From contig SVSB01000019.1 in the NCBI GenBank assembly GCA_015064505.1, forward strand, positions 1 to 48,775: a DNA stretch of 48,775 nt. The letters are read 5' to 3'. This document shows, in pieces, positions 33,220 through 42,646 of this stretch (position 1 is its first letter; each line of letters opens with the position of its first letter). The stretch comes from Oscillospiraceae bacterium. Its GTDB lineage: Bacteria > Bacillota > Clostridia > Oscillospirales > CAG-272. The position numbers and the translations under genes were made by a program. The notes below the pieces were generated by a model. The model was not told the DNA's origin, searched no databases, and saw only the letters and a program-made list of their open reading frames with translations.

Positions 33220-33972
33220 TCAGTGCTTCTGCTTCCATAGGCGGGGAGATACTCCCACCAGACTTTTGAAGGCGCGGTAAAAATTGGTGTACTCGGGAAA
33301 TCCGCATTCCGATGCAACTTCCTCAAGGGGCATACCTGAGAGCATCATCTCCTTTGCGGCGGAGATTCGCATCTCCGCTACGTAAGCGTGGGGCGTTTTT
33401 CCCGTTTCCCTTTTGAACGCCTGTATAAAATAATTGGGGGAATATCCGCAGAGCTTTGCAAGCTCCTTAACGGTGTATTGCTTTTTGAGATCGCTTTTCA
33501 GAGCCCGCTCAACCGCTTGTGATACCTTGCGCTCCGAGGCGGGGTTTTGCTTTTTTAACGCCGCAAGCACCCCGTATATCAACGCCGCCTTTGCAACCTT
33601 GGATCCGCGTGCGCGTATAAGACGGTCAAGCTCCTCAAGCATGGGCAAAAGCTCGCCCGTATCGAATCTTCCCCGCTGGGGCAGTATATTTGAGCTTTTA
33701 TAAACGTTCGGCTTAAAGTGAAAATAATAATAGTACGGACAGTCACAGGGGAGGTTGCCCGCCTCCCGTGAGCCGTTTGGCGTAAGATAATAATCTCCCG
33801 CCTTAAGCTCGATCGCATCGCCGTTTACCGTTGCACGGAACACTCCGTCAAAAACGAGAATAAGAACGTCCTGCTTGCAGGTGCGCGTGGTGGGTCTGTC
33901 GTGCTTTGCGAAGCGCATAAAGGAAGCCGCCGTCCAGACGGGCAGCGTGTTAAGAGAAAAACCGTACGGCAT
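33220..33972 (-). CDS. AraC-family transcriptional regulator
   Basis: 250 residues. The N-terminal 125 residues form an AraC-type sensor (LILVFDGVFRATVNG, then AGDYYLTPNGSREAG). The C-terminal 100 contain VKELAKLCGYSPNYFIQAFK and the EVASECGFPEYTNFYRAFKSL signature. It sits 114 bases upstream of the GH43 gene on the same strand and is probably its activator. The ribosome site is GAGGTGAT. Confidence 0.9.
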   Translation of the reverse strand: MPYGFSLNTLPVWTAASFMRFAKHDRPTTRTCKQDVLILVFDGVFRATVNGDAIELKAGDYYLTPNGSREAGNLPCDCPYYYYFHFKPNVYKSSNILPQRGRFDTGELLPMLEELDRLIRARGSKVAKAALIYGVLAALKKQNPASERKVSQAVERALKSDLKKQYTVKELAKLCGYSPNYFIQAFKRETGKTPHAYVAEMRISAAKEMMLSGMPLEEVASECGFPEYTNFYRAFKSLVGVSPRLWKQKH

Positions 33973-33989
33973 ATCATCACCTCAAGGTA

Positions 33990-34018
33990 AGTATAACGCA
34001 AAAAAGATATTTTTGCAA
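33990..34018 (-). promoter_or_regulatory. Promoter of the AraC gene (33220-33972)
   Basis: Minus-strand TTGCAA (34013-34018), 17-bp spacer, TATACT (33990-33995). The leader is only about a dozen bases. Confidence 0.75.
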
Positions 34019-34052
34019 TATTAAACGGGTGCTCATTATGCTTTATTGTAAA

Positions 34053-34081
34053 TTGACAAGCGGAGAACGGTGTGCTATACT
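34053..34081 (+). promoter_or_regulatory. Promoter of the M16-lgt-folD operon
   Basis: TTGACA (34053-34058), 17-bp spacer, TATACT (34076-34081). Divergent from the AraC promoter, with 34 bases between the two -35 boxes. Confidence 0.88.
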
Positions 34082-34119
34082 GTAAAAGGAAAATTGTTTT
34101 TATTTGGAAGGTGGATGTT

Positions 34120-35418
34120 ATGAAGGCGGAAACGAGAGAGCTTGGGGGAGGAATAACCCTCCACGCTCTGAAAACGGATAAATTCAAAACGGACAGCGTT
34201 TCCGTTAATTTCGTTATGCCCTTCAAGAGGGAAACGGTCACACGCGTGTCGCTTTTGCGCGGGCTTCTTCTGCGCGGATGCGAAGGCTATCCTACCTTTG
34301 AAAAATTAAGCGCACGGACGGACGAGCTGTACGGCGCGGAAATAAGCATTGATACCTCATCATACGGAGACGTGCTGGTGCTTACCGTAAGCGCCGTCTC
34401 CCTTGCGGGTCGGTTTTCCGCCGACGGCACCGATATAACGGGCGGCGTTTTCGATCTTTTGCGCCGCATATGCTTTTTCCCGCTCGTTGACGGCGGCGGC
34501 TTTTCCCCCGAGTATACGAAAAGCGAGAAGCAACGCCTGAAGGACGAGATAGAAGCAAAAATAAACAACAAGGGCGCCTATGCACAAAGAAGATTAAGCG
34601 AAGAGATGTTCGGAGAGGGGTGCGGCGCCATATCCAAGCTGGGATATGCGGAGGATCTTGAAGAGATCACCCCCGTCGGTGCGTATCTTTTCTACCGCGA
34701 GCTTGTAAAGACCTGCCCCATTCACGTTTATACCGTTGGCTCACTTGAGGTGCAGGAGGCGGAATATTACGCGACCACGGTGTTCGACGGGGTGGAGAGA
34801 GAGGCCTCCGAGCCGATCCTTGCCCATCGCTTTGGCACCCACGCAAGACCCGAGCCCCGCTACGTGCTTGAGCAAATGGACGTGAAGCAGGGCAAGCTTG
34901 CCATTGGCTATCGCACGTCAACCTGTCTTTCGGACGCTCCCGATTACGCTCATATGCTTATAGCAAACGAAATTTTCGGTGTTTCTCCCGTATCTAAGCT
35001 CTTTATGCACGTAAGAGAGGAGCTGAATCTGTGCTACTATTGCCAGAGCTCCTATCGCTCGGTGCTCGGTGCCGTTACTGTTAGCGCGGGTATCGACGGT
35101 AAGAATATTAAAAAGACCCTGAACGCGATAAACGAGATGCTTGAATGCGTCAAAAACGGAGATTTTGACGAGGGAGAGCTGGAGATAGCAAAAAAATCTC
35201 TTATCAGCGCTATCCGCACGGGCTTTGATTCCCCAAGATATATAACTACGTTTATGCTTGCCCGTATGCTTTGCGGAGTGGACGACACGCCCGAGGAGCT
35301 TTGGCGGCGCATTGCTGCCGCGCAGCGGGAAGACGTTTGCCGTGCCGCAAGGACCGTGGAGCTTGACACGGTGTATTTCCTGTGCCCCGACAGAGAGGAG
35401 GCTGAAAAGCTGCTGTGA
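34120..35418 (+). CDS. M16-family peptidase-like protein lacking the zinc motif (YmfF-like)
   Basis: 432 residues from the ATG with AGGTGG upstream; an in-frame ATG 48 bases earlier falls in the promoter region. It has the pitrilysin/insulinase fold but no HxxEH in the N-terminal domain, so it should be a non-catalytic partner. The following gene encodes the zinc-bearing partner, matching the Bacillus YmfF-YmfH pair. That pair has been linked to processing of an EF-P modification, a link I do not test here. It overlaps the next gene by four bases. Confidence 0.87.
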   Translation: MKAETRELGGGITLHALKTDKFKTDSVSVNFVMPFKRETVTRVSLLRGLLLRGCEGYPTFEKLSARTDELYGAEISIDTSSYGDVLVLTVSAVSLAGRFSADGTDITGGVFDLLRRICFFPLVDGGGFSPEYTKSEKQRLKDEIEAKINNKGAYAQRRLSEEMFGEGCGAISKLGYAEDLEEITPVGAYLFYRELVKTCPIHVYTVGSLEVQEAEYYATTVFDGVEREASEPILAHRFGTHARPEPRYVLEQMDVKQGKLAIGYRTSTCLSDAPDYAHMLIANEIFGVSPVSKLFMHVREELNLCYYCQSSYRSVLGAVTVSAGIDGKNIKKTLNAINEMLECVKNGDFDEGELEIAKKSLISAIRTGFDSPRYITTFMLARMLCGVDDTPEELWRRIAAAQREDVCRAARTVELDTVYFLCPDREEAEKLL

Positions 35419-36731
35419 GCGCGTTTGTGAAAAAATACGACGAATATCTGGACGAGACCTATTACTATATGAAGCACTCAAGCGGTCTCGATATATACGT
35501 AATGCCAAAGGAGCTTGCAACCTCCTACGCAATGATCACAGTAAAGTACGGCTCCTTTGATAACCGCTTTGCTCCAAAGGGCAAGTCGATGGCGGAGATG
35601 CCCGAGGGAATCGCTCATTTTCTGGAGCATAAGCTCTTTGACAATCAGGACGGAAGCGACACCTTTGAAAAGTTTGCGGAGATGGGTGCGTTCTGCAACG
35701 CGTATACCTCCTTTGACCGTACCGCGTATCTCTTCTCCTCCACGGAGGGGCACAGAGAATGCCTCGGACTTTTGCTTGACTTCGTTTTCTCGCCTTATTT
35801 TACGGAGGAGTCCGTGAAAAAGGAGCAGGGAATAATTGCGGAGGAAATAAAAATGGGGCTGGACAGTCCCTATAACCGTTGCTTCCATCTGCTTACCCGC
35901 TTGCTTTATACCGACCATCCCGTTTGCAGAGAGATCGCGGGAAGCGAGGAATCGGTGATGCAGATAAACAGGGATATGCTGTACAGCTGTTATAATACCT
36001 TCTATGCTCCCTTCAATATGGTGCTGACGGTATCGGGAGATTTTGACTGCAACGAGGTGCTGACCCTTTGCAACAAAAAGCTACCCCGCCTTCAGCACAA
36101 GGAATTTACTCGCGGAGAGAAGGCGGAGCCCCGTTCCGTCAGGGAAAAGCGGGGAGAGGAGAGTGCCGCGGTCTCAAAGCCGATCTTCTGCGTTGGCTTT
36201 AAGGACGACGGGATCGAAAAAAAGGGCAGGACGGCAATGCGGCGCGCTCTTGCGGCGGATATGCTCTGTGATCTGCTGTTCGGTCAGACTTCAACCTTTT
36301 ACGGTAAGATGCTTGAAACGGGTCTTGCCGACAGAATATCCGCATCCTATCTTTCCTGCAGAAGCGTTGGCTTCGCTTACGTGAACGGAACCTCGGAGGA
36401 TCCCGAAACGGTATACGGACATATCATGGAATCCGTAAGGGAAATGAAGCATAGCGGCATAGACAGGGCGGCGTTTTCCCGAATAAAAAAGGCGATGATA
36501 TCGGATATGGTGCGCTCATTTAACTCCACCGAGGAAATATGCGAGCTTGTTGCCGATTGTGCGCTTACGGGGTGCGACGTATTCGATTACGGCGAGGTGC
36601 TGCGCAGTATCGGCGTTGAAGAGCTGGAATTTTTGCTCTGCGAGCTGTTTGACGAAAGATTTGCCGCAATGGCGGTAGTGAATAAAAACGGAGAGGGCGC
36701 GCCCTCATCCGAAAATGAGGAGGAAGAATAA
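35415..36731 (+). CDS. M16-family zinc metallopeptidase (YmfH-like)
   Basis: 438 residues starting at a GTG that overlaps the previous stop (GTGA). The inverted zinc motif HFLEH (His68, Glu71, His72) is followed about 75 residues later by EQGIIAEEIKM, which supplies the third ligand. With the non-catalytic partner upstream it probably forms a two-subunit clam-shell peptidase. The last base of the stop is the first of the lgt start. Confidence 0.9.
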   Translation: MSAFVKKYDEYLDETYYYMKHSSGLDIYVMPKELATSYAMITVKYGSFDNRFAPKGKSMAEMPEGIAHFLEHKLFDNQDGSDTFEKFAEMGAFCNAYTSFDRTAYLFSSTEGHRECLGLLLDFVFSPYFTEESVKKEQGIIAEEIKMGLDSPYNRCFHLLTRLLYTDHPVCREIAGSEESVMQINRDMLYSCYNTFYAPFNMVLTVSGDFDCNEVLTLCNKKLPRLQHKEFTRGEKAEPRSVREKRGEESAAVSKPIFCVGFKDDGIEKKGRTAMRRALAADMLCDLLFGQTSTFYGKMLETGLADRISASYLSCRSVGFAYVNGTSEDPETVYGHIMESVREMKHSGIDRAAFSRIKKAMISDMVRSFNSTEEICELVADCALTGCDVFDYGEVLRSIGVEELEFLLCELFDERFAAMAVVNKNGEGAPSSENEEEE

Positions 36732-37750
36732 TGAACGGAATATCTTTTCCCGGACTTGGAATCAAGGAGTTTATGCTCGATCCCGTGGCGTTCACCGTAT
36801 TCGGCAGAGACGTAATGTGGTACGGCGTTATTATCACCTTTGCAATCATTTGCGCATTTTCCCTCGGCAATATGCGAGCAAAGCACGAGAAGGTGGACGG
36901 AGACACGTATTTTGATCTGACCTTTATCACCGTTATACTCTCCATAATCGGCGCAAGGCTTTACTTCGTTATCTTCCACGGTGGCTTTGCCGTGAAGGAG
37001 GGCACGTTCTTTGAGAAGCTTTGGGGAACGCTTTATAACGTAATTGCCATCTGGGAGGGCGGTCTTGCCATTTACGGAGCCATTATCGTAGGTGCTGTCA
37101 CCATTGCTCTGTACGGCAAAATAAAGCACGTGAATATTGCAAAGCTCCTTGATGCAACCGCTCCCGGCGTGCTGCTCGGTCAGGCCATCGGCAGATGGGG
37201 TAACTTTACCAATGCAGAGGCTCACGGCGGAGTTACGGATATTTTCTGCCGTATGGGAATACGCTACGGCGGATACGGTGAAATGGAGTATTACCACCCC
37301 ACCTTCCTTTACGAGTCTCTTTGGAATATTGCGGGAGTTATCCTGCTTACTGCTCTCTATAAAAAGAAAAAGTTCAACGGACATATCGTTCTCGGATATT
37401 TTTGCTGGTACGGATTCGGCAGAATGTTCATAGAAGGACTGCGCACTGATAGCCTCTATATAGGAAGCACCGGTATAAGAGTCTCTCAGCTGCTTGGTTT
37501 TTTGCTGTTTGCCGCAAGCGGAATATTGATGATAGTGGGATCAAAGCTTGCATCCCGCGTTCCCGCGCTTTCTCTTGACGCACCCTCAGGCTGTGAGGAG
37601 CGCTTTGAAAAGGAGCTGAAGGAGAACGCAAAAAGAGCAGAGATAAGAAAGGAAAGACTTGAGGCGCTTAAAAACGTCGGCAAAAAGAAGAAGATAATCA
37701 AGGGTAAAAGCGAAGAAAAAAGCGAGGAACAGAACGATGAAGATAATTGA
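36731..37750 (+). CDS. lgt: Prolipoprotein diacylglyceryl transferase
   Basis: 339 residues with seven membrane segments and the Lgt signature [14 protein letters not shown] near 154-167. [13 protein letters not shown] motif follows. It transfers diacylglycerol from phosphatidylglycerol to the lipobox cysteine, so it would act on the lipoproteins encoded in this window. A highly charged C-terminal tail of about 70 residues is longer than usual. Confidence 0.95.
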   Translation: MNGISFPGLGIKEFMLDPVAFTVFGRDVMWYGVIITFAIICAFSLGNMRAKHEKVDGDTYFDLTFITVILSIIGARLYFVIFHGGFAVKEGTFFEKLWGTLYNVIAIWEGGLAIYGAIIVGAVTIALYGKIKHVNIAKLLDATAPGVLLGQAIGRWGNFTNAEAHGGVTDIFCRMGIRYGGYGEMEYYHPTFLYESLWNIAGVILLTALYKKKKFNGHIVLGYFCWYGFGRMFIEGLRTDSLYIGSTGIRVSQLLGFLLFAASGILMIVGSKLASRVPALSLDAPSGCEERFEKELKENAKRAEIRKERLEALKNVGKKKKIIKGKSEEKSEEQNDEDN

Positions 37751-38603
37751 CGGAAAGGCAATAGCCGCAGAGCACAGAGAGGGAACTGCCAAAAGGGTAG
37801 CGGAATTCGTAAGTAAATACGGCAGAACACCCAAGCTCACGGTCATAAAGGTAGGTAACGATCCCGCAAGCGCGGTATACGTAAGAAACAAAAAAATAGC
37901 CTGCGAGGCTGCGGGTATGCTCTCGGACGTAATAGAAATGCCCGAGGAAACGGCTGAAAGCACTCTTCTTTCAAAGATCGCAGAACTGAACGGGGACGCT
38001 TCCGTTGACGGTATTCTCGTGCAGCTGCCTTTGCCGCGGCATATTTCCGAGCGCGCCGTGATAAAGGCAATATCTCCAAGTAAGGACGTGGATTGCTTCC
38101 ATCCCCAAAACGCGGGTCTGCTTTTTAATCTGGACGAGGCCACCTTCCTGCCCTGCACCCCTGCGGGCGTTATGGAGCTTCTCCGCCACGAGGGAATAGA
38201 CGTTTGCGGCAAGAACGCCGTTGTAGTGGGCAGAAGCAATATCGTGGGCAAGCCCATGGCTCTTTTACTGCTTGCCGAAAACGCAACGGTAACGGTTTGC
38301 CACAGCCGCACGAAGAACCTTGCGGAATATACGAGAAACGCGGATATTCTGGTGCTTGCGGTGGGTAAGGCAAAGTTCGTTACCGCAGATATGGTAAAGG
38401 ATGGCGCCGTTATTATTGACGTTGGCATGAACAGGGATGAAAACGGCAAGCTTTGCGGGGATGCGGACTTTGCCGATATCGGAGATAAGGCAAGCTATAT
38501 GACCCCCGTGCCCGGCGGCGTGGGCCCCATGACCATAACCATGCTCCTTGCAAACACCATATCTGCCGCTTTTGCCGCAGAGGAGAGAAAAATCGGAAAA
38601 TAA
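37737..38603 (+). CDS. folD: Methylenetetrahydrofolate dehydrogenase/cyclohydrolase
   Basis: 288 residues, normal FolD length. Motifs: [10 protein letters not shown] (catalytic lysine region), QLPLPRHI, the NADP-site [11 protein letters not shown] and [14 protein letters not shown]. It interconverts methylene-, methenyl- and formyl-tetrahydrofolate. It overlaps lgt by 14 bases; no terminator is seen before the rplU promoter. Confidence 0.95.
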   Translation: MKIIDGKAIAAEHREGTAKRVAEFVSKYGRTPKLTVIKVGNDPASAVYVRNKKIACEAAGMLSDVIEMPEETAESTLLSKIAELNGDASVDGILVQLPLPRHISERAVIKAISPSKDVDCFHPQNAGLLFNLDEATFLPCTPAGVMELLRHEGIDVCGKNAVVVGRSNIVGKPMALLLLAENATVTVCHSRTKNLAEYTRNADILVLAVGKAKFVTADMVKDGAVIIDVGMNRDENGKLCGDADFADIGDKASYMTPVPGGVGPMTITMLLANTISAAFAAEERKIGK

Positions 38604-38637
38604 TTCCGAAAAAAGAGAAAAATAAGCAAAAACCCTA

Positions 38638-38667
38638 TTGACATTTCACTTGACAGAATGATATAAT
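38638..38667 (+). promoter_or_regulatory. Promoter of rplU-prp-rpmA
   Basis: TTGACA (38638-38643), 18-bp spacer, TATAAT (38662-38667). A 9-bp inverted repeat links the -35 flank (38632-38640) to the early leader (38681-38689). Confidence 0.88.
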
Positions 38668-38673
38668 AATACG

Positions 38674-38747
38674 CCGCTTGCAATAGGGTCAAGTGCGAAA
38701 GCCCCCTGAGTGCAGCGAGTCTTATATTGAAAGAGAGGAAGCTTTTC
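38674..38747 (+). ncRNA. Structured 5' leader of rplU (L21-leader candidate)
   Basis: About 74 untranslated bases lie between the inferred start site and rplU. CGCTTG (38675-38680) pairs with CAAGTG (38690-38695) around a CAATAGGGT loop, followed by an unpaired GAAAGCCCCC stretch. Firmicutes rplU genes commonly carry an L21 leader that gives feedback control. The match is by position and structure only. Confidence 0.5.
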
Positions 38748-39059
38748 ATGTTTGCAGTTTTTGAAACAGGCGGAAAGCAGTACAAGGTAAGCGAGGGTGA
38801 TATCATCTTCGTTGAGAAGCTGGGTGTTGAGGAAGGCGAGAAGGTAACCTTCGAGAACGTCCTCGCAGTATCCCGCGGTGAGAACACCACCTTTGGTGCT
38901 CCGTACATCGAAGGCGCTAAGATCGAGGCTAACGTAGTTAAGAACGGTCGCGCTAAGAAGATCGTTGTTTTCAAGTACAAGCCCAAGAAGAACGAGAAGA
39001 AAAAGCAGGGTCACAGACAGCCTTACACCAAGATCCAGATAAACAGCATCGTTCTTTAA
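38748..39059 (+). CDS. rplU: 50S ribosomal protein L21
   Basis: 103 residues from the ATG with AGAGAGG upstream, opening [14 protein letters not shown]. The C-terminal [17 protein letters not shown] segment is the RNA-binding tail of L21. First gene of rplU-prp-rpmA. Confidence 0.97.
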   Translation: MFAVFETGGKQYKVSEGDIIFVEKLGVEEGEKVTFENVLAVSRGENTTFGAPYIEGAKIEANVVKNGRAKKIVVFKYKPKKNEKKKQGHRQPYTKIQINSIVL

Positions 39060-39060
39060 G

Positions 39061-39417
39061 ATGACTAAGATAAGATTTCTCAAATCTGACGGAGTTTATT
39101 ACGGCTTTGAGGAGATCGGTCACGCAGGCTTTTCCGAGGCGGGCACGGACATTATCTGTTCCGCTATCTCGGCAATGACCATGCTTGTGATCAACACCAT
39201 TGAGGTTGCGATCGGCTCCGACGTTGAGTATACTATCGACGAGGAAACGACAAATATCAAGGTTCTTGCAAAAGGTGCCCTCCCCGAATACGAGGGCGAC
39301 GAAAAAAAGCGCTTCGCCGTGCAGGCGGTCTTGACAGGATATTTCCTTCAGCTTAACGATATGCTTGAGGATTATTACGATTACCTCGACGTTGAGGAAG
39401 AAGACCGACCCGTATAA
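39061..39417 (+). CDS. prp: Ribosomal-processing cysteine protease Prp
   Basis: 118 residues. The catalytic pair is His21 (GHAGF) and Cys33 (DIICSAIS). Prp removes the N-terminal extension of L27 in Firmicutes and related phyla. It lies between rplU and rpmA with one base after rplU, its standard place. Confidence 0.95.
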   Translation: MTKIRFLKSDGVYYGFEEIGHAGFSEAGTDIICSAISAMTMLVINTIEVAIGSDVEYTIDEETTNIKVLAKGALPEYEGDEKKRFAVQAVLTGYFLQLNDMLEDYYDYLDVEEEDRPV

Positions 39418-39446
39418 CGGCAAAAATAATTACGGAGGAAAAAACA

Positions 39447-39725
39447 ATGATCAGAATCAGTTTGCAATTCTTTGCTCATAAAAAGGGAGTTGGTTCTACC
39501 AAGAACGGCCGCGACAGTGAGTCCAAGCGTCTTGGCGTTAAGAGAGCCGACGGTCAGGCTGTTACCGCAGGTTGCATCATCGTGCGCCAGCGCGGCACCA
39601 AGATCCATCCCGGCAACAATGTTGGTATCGGTACCGACGACACCCTTTTCGCTCTTATCGACGGAAAGGTAAAGTTCGAGCACAAGGATAAGAACAGAAA
39701 GTGCGTCAGCGTATACGCTGACTAA
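39447..39725 (+). CDS. rpmA: 50S ribosomal protein L27 with cleavable N-terminal extension
   Basis: 92 residues. The first nine (MIRISLQFF) are the Prp-cleaved extension; mature L27 begins [15 protein letters not shown] at the peptidyl transferase centre. GGAGGAAA ribosome site. An 18-base palindrome (39705-39722) spans the last codons. Confidence 0.97.
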   Translation: MIRISLQFFAHKKGVGSTKNGRDSESKRLGVKRADGQAVTAGCIIVRQRGTKIHPGNNVGIGTDDTLFALIDGKVKFEHKDKNRKCVSVYAD

Positions 39726-39734
39726 AAAAGGAGG

Positions 39735-39762
39735 AAGCAGAGGGATATACATGCCTCTGCTT
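39735..39762 (+). terminator. Terminator of the rplU operon
   Basis: A 9-bp stem AAGCAGAGG/CCTCTGCTT (39735-39743 with 39754-39762) followed by TCTTTG. The T-tract is short, so some readthrough into the next gene, 21 bases on, is likely. Confidence 0.65.
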
Positions 39763-39783
39763 TCTTTGCGTTAGGAGAAAAAC

Positions 39784-40680
39784 ATGACACTCGTTATACT
39801 TGCCGCGGGCATGGGATCGAGATACGGCGGACTCAAGCAGCTGGACCCCGTGGGCGCACACGGCGAATTCATCATCGACTATTCCATTCACGACGCCGCA
39901 GTTTGCGGCTACGACAAGGTGGTTTTCGTTATTAAGGAAGAAAACTACGAGCTTTTCCGCGAGACTGTCGGAAAGCGCGCTGAAAAGAAGATCGCAGTGG
40001 AGTACGTATTCCAGAAGCAGGACAGCTATCTCACTATTGATATGCCCGAAAACCGCAAAAAGCCTTGGGGCACGGGTCATGCTCTGCTTTGCGTTAAGGG
40101 TGCCGTTGAGGGTCCCTTTGCGGTCATTAATGCCGACGATTTCTACGGTCGCTCCGCGTTCAAGCTCGTAAAGGACTATCTTGAGGCTCACCCCGCAGAC
40201 GGAAAAGAGCATTTCTGCATGGCGGGCTACGTGCTTTCCAACACGTTGTCCGATAAGGGAAGCGTTTCCCGCGGAGTTTGCACCGTAGAAAACGGTATGC
40301 TTACAGCCGTTACGGAAAACAAAAAGCTTACTCGCTACGGTAAGGACGCTCTTTCCGAGTATGATGACGGCACCACCGCGGTCATCCCCGGCGACACTCT
40401 CGTTTCCATGAATTTCTACGGCTTTACCTCGGCACTTCTCGAGCGCCTTGAGGGTGAGTTTGATGCATTTTTGAAGTCTCCCGATACCGATCTTGAGAAG
40501 GGCGAGTACTATCTTCCCACCGCGGCGACCTCCGCTATAACAAGCGGCTTTGCGGATCTGGCGGTGCTTCCCACCTACGATAATTGGTTCGGTGTTACTT
40601 ATGCGGAGGATAAGCCCTTTGTAAAGGAAAAGATCGCCGCAATGCACAGGATGGGCGTATATCCCGACGCTCTCGTTTGA
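39784..40680 (+). CDS. Sugar-phosphate nucleotidyltransferase family protein
   Basis: 298 residues. It opens with LVILAAGMGSRYGGLKQL, the nucleotide-binding loop of NTP transferases, and has VINADDFYG as the metal-binding aspartate site. It resembles nucleotidyltransferases of unassigned sugar specificity rather than GalU or RfbA. Placed before galE, it probably makes a nucleotide sugar or activates a related small molecule. Confidence 0.82.
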   Translation: MTLVILAAGMGSRYGGLKQLDPVGAHGEFIIDYSIHDAAVCGYDKVVFVIKEENYELFRETVGKRAEKKIAVEYVFQKQDSYLTIDMPENRKKPWGTGHALLCVKGAVEGPFAVINADDFYGRSAFKLVKDYLEAHPADGKEHFCMAGYVLSNTLSDKGSVSRGVCTVENGMLTAVTENKKLTRYGKDALSEYDDGTTAVIPGDTLVSMNFYGFTSALLERLEGEFDAFLKSPDTDLEKGEYYLPTAATSAITSGFADLAVLPTYDNWFGVTYAEDKPFVKEKIAAMHRMGVYPDALV

Positions 40681-40712
40681 TTTGATTATTATACTTAAAG
40701 GAGAATACAGCT

Positions 40713-41729
40713 ATGGCAGTACTTGTTACGGGCGGCACCGGTTTTATCGGAAGCCACACGGTCGTTGAACTTATCGAAGACGGCAGAGAGGTCGTTATTC
40801 TTGACAATCTCTGCAATTCCAAGGAGTGCGTGCTTGACCGCATCGAGAAGATCACGGGCAAGCGTCCCGCATTCCGCAAGGTGGACCTTCTTGATCTCGA
40901 GGGCGTTCGCGCAGTTTTCCGCGAGTTCCCCCAGATAGATTCCGTTATCCACTTTGCAGGTCTTAAGGCGGTGGGCGAGTCCGTTGCAAAGCCCATGCTC
41001 TATTACCACAACAATATAACCGGCACTCTCAATCTTTGCCACGCAATGGAGGAGGCAGGAGTTAAGCGCATAGTATTCAGCTCCTCCGCCACCGTTTACG
41101 GCAAGCCCGACAGCGTGCCGATCCGCGAGGATTTCCCCCTTCGCACCACCAACCCCTATGGCGAAACAAAGCTCATGATCGAGCGCATCCTTTCCGATAT
41201 TACCGTTGCATATCCCGATTGGAGCGTTTCCGTGCTTCGTTACTTCAACCCCATCGGTGCCCACGTCAGCGGACACATCGGTGAGGACCCCAAGGGCATT
41301 CCCAACAATCTGCTTCCTTACATCACCAAGGTTGCAGGCGGCAAGCTGCCCTGCCTTTCCGTTTACGGAAACGATTACAACACCCACGACGGTACGGGCG
41401 TGCGCGATTACATCCACGTCGTTGACCTTGCAAAGGCTCACCTCTGCGCTCTCGACAGAGCCGCAAAGGTAAAGGGCATCGAGCATTTCAACATCGGAAC
41501 CGGCAATGGCTATTCCGTTCTTGACATCGTTGCGGCTTACGAGAAGGCAACGGGCATCAAGATCAATTATAAGATAGTAGACCGCCGCCCCGGCGATATC
41601 GACGAGTGCTACGCAGATCCCGCAAAGGCCAAGGAGCTCCTTGGCTGGGAGGCACAGTACGGTATCGAGCGCATGTGCGAGGACAGCGCCCGTTGGCAGA
41701 AGCAGAACCCCGACGGATACGGCGAATAA
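40713..41729 (+). CDS. galE: UDP-glucose 4-epimerase
   Basis: 338 residues. NAD-binding GGTGFIG (7-13), SSSATVYG (123-130) and the catalytic Tyr149-x3-Lys153 (YGETK). It interconverts UDP-glucose and UDP-galactose, using the product of GalU. AAAGGAG ribosome site. The stop overlaps the start of the radical SAM gene (TAATG). Confidence 0.95.
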   Translation: MAVLVTGGTGFIGSHTVVELIEDGREVVILDNLCNSKECVLDRIEKITGKRPAFRKVDLLDLEGVRAVFREFPQIDSVIHFAGLKAVGESVAKPMLYYHNNITGTLNLCHAMEEAGVKRIVFSSSATVYGKPDSVPIREDFPLRTTNPYGETKLMIERILSDITVAYPDWSVSVLRYFNPIGAHVSGHIGEDPKGIPNNLLPYITKVAGGKLPCLSVYGNDYNTHDGTGVRDYIHVVDLAKAHLCALDRAAKVKGIEHFNIGTGNGYSVLDIVAAYEKATGIKINYKIVDRRPGDIDECYADPAKAKELLGWEAQYGIERMCEDSARWQKQNPDGYGE

Positions 41730-42646
41730 TGCAAAAAGAATACCTTAGCTGCCGTTTGTGTCCGCGCCTTTGCGGCGCGGACAGGACGCAGAGGGCAGGA
41801 CGCTGCGGCGGCGGGGCAAGGACCCTTGTTGCCGCGGCTTCTTTGCATAAATGGGAGGAGCCCTGCCTTGCAGGAGAGAGAGGCGCGGGTGCCGTGTTTT
41901 TCTCCGGCTGCTCTCTTGGCTGCGTTTTTTGCCAGAACAGGGAGATAAGCATAGAAAAAAAGGGCGAGGAGGTTACCGTTTCCGAGCTTGCGGATATTTT
42001 TTGCAGGCTGGAGGAGGCGGGTGCCGAGTGCCTTGACCTTGTTACCGCCACTCATTTTGCTCCGTCGGTGTTTGCCGCCTTGGATATCGCCCGTCCGAAG
42101 ATACCCGTGGTGTGGAACACGGGCGGCTACGAATGTCCCGACAGGATACCCGAGCTTTGTCGCCACATCGACGTTTATATGCCCGATATAAAATATTTCA
42201 GCTCCGACTTGTCCTCCGAGCTTTCAGGCGCCGAGGATTATTTTGAAAACGCAATGGCTTCCCTTTCCGCGGCTGTTGATGCTCTTGGCGAGTGCGTTTT
42301 TGACGAAAGGGGCATAATGCGCCGCGGCGTAATACTGCGGCATCTGGTGCTTCCCTCGTGCAGGGAGGACAGCGCAGAGATACTCCGCGCAGTAAAAAAA
42401 GAGATAGACGTATCAAAAATACGGATCAGCCTTATGAGCCAATTTACGCCCATGTTCCCCGATAAGCTTCCGAAAAAGCTCCAAAGAAGGCTTACAAGCT
42501 TCGAATACGGCTACGTTTGCCGCGTGGCAGAGGAGCTTGGATACTCGGGCTGGGTTCAGGAGCGCAGCTCCGCAAACAAGGATTATCTGCCCGATTTCGA
42601 TCTGACGGTGCTGGGCACACCCATAAAGGAAGGTAAGCATGAATAA
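41729..42646 (+). CDS. Radical SAM protein, pyruvate formate-lyase activase-like
   Basis: 305 residues from the ATG within the galE stop. The [4Fe-4S]-SAM motif is CSLGCVFC (Cys61, Cys65, Cys68). It is preceded by an N-terminal cysteine cluster (Cys8, Cys11, Cys15, Cys26) that may hold a further site. This is the PflX/YgjU-like or AmmeMemoRadiSam-type branch whose substrate is unknown. No pyruvate formate-lyase gene is nearby. Confidence 0.85.
   Translation: MQKEYLSCRLCPRLCGADRTQRAGRCGGGARTLVAAASLHKWEEPCLAGERGAGAVFFSGCSLGCVFCQNREISIEKKGEEVTVSELADIFCRLEEAGAECLDLVTATHFAPSVFAALDIARPKIPVVWNTGGYECPDRIPELCRHIDVYMPDIKYFSSDLSSELSGAEDYFENAMASLSAAVDALGECVFDERGIMRRGVILRHLVLPSCREDSAEILRAVKKEIDVSKIRISLMSQFTPMFPDKLPKKLQRRLTSFEYGYVCRVAEELGYSGWVQERSSANKDYLPDFDLTVLGTPIKEGKHE

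Noticed and set aside
39705-39722. 18-base palindrome at the end of rpmA as a terminator
   Set aside because: It is followed by A residues, not T; the real stem with a T-tract is at 39735-39762.
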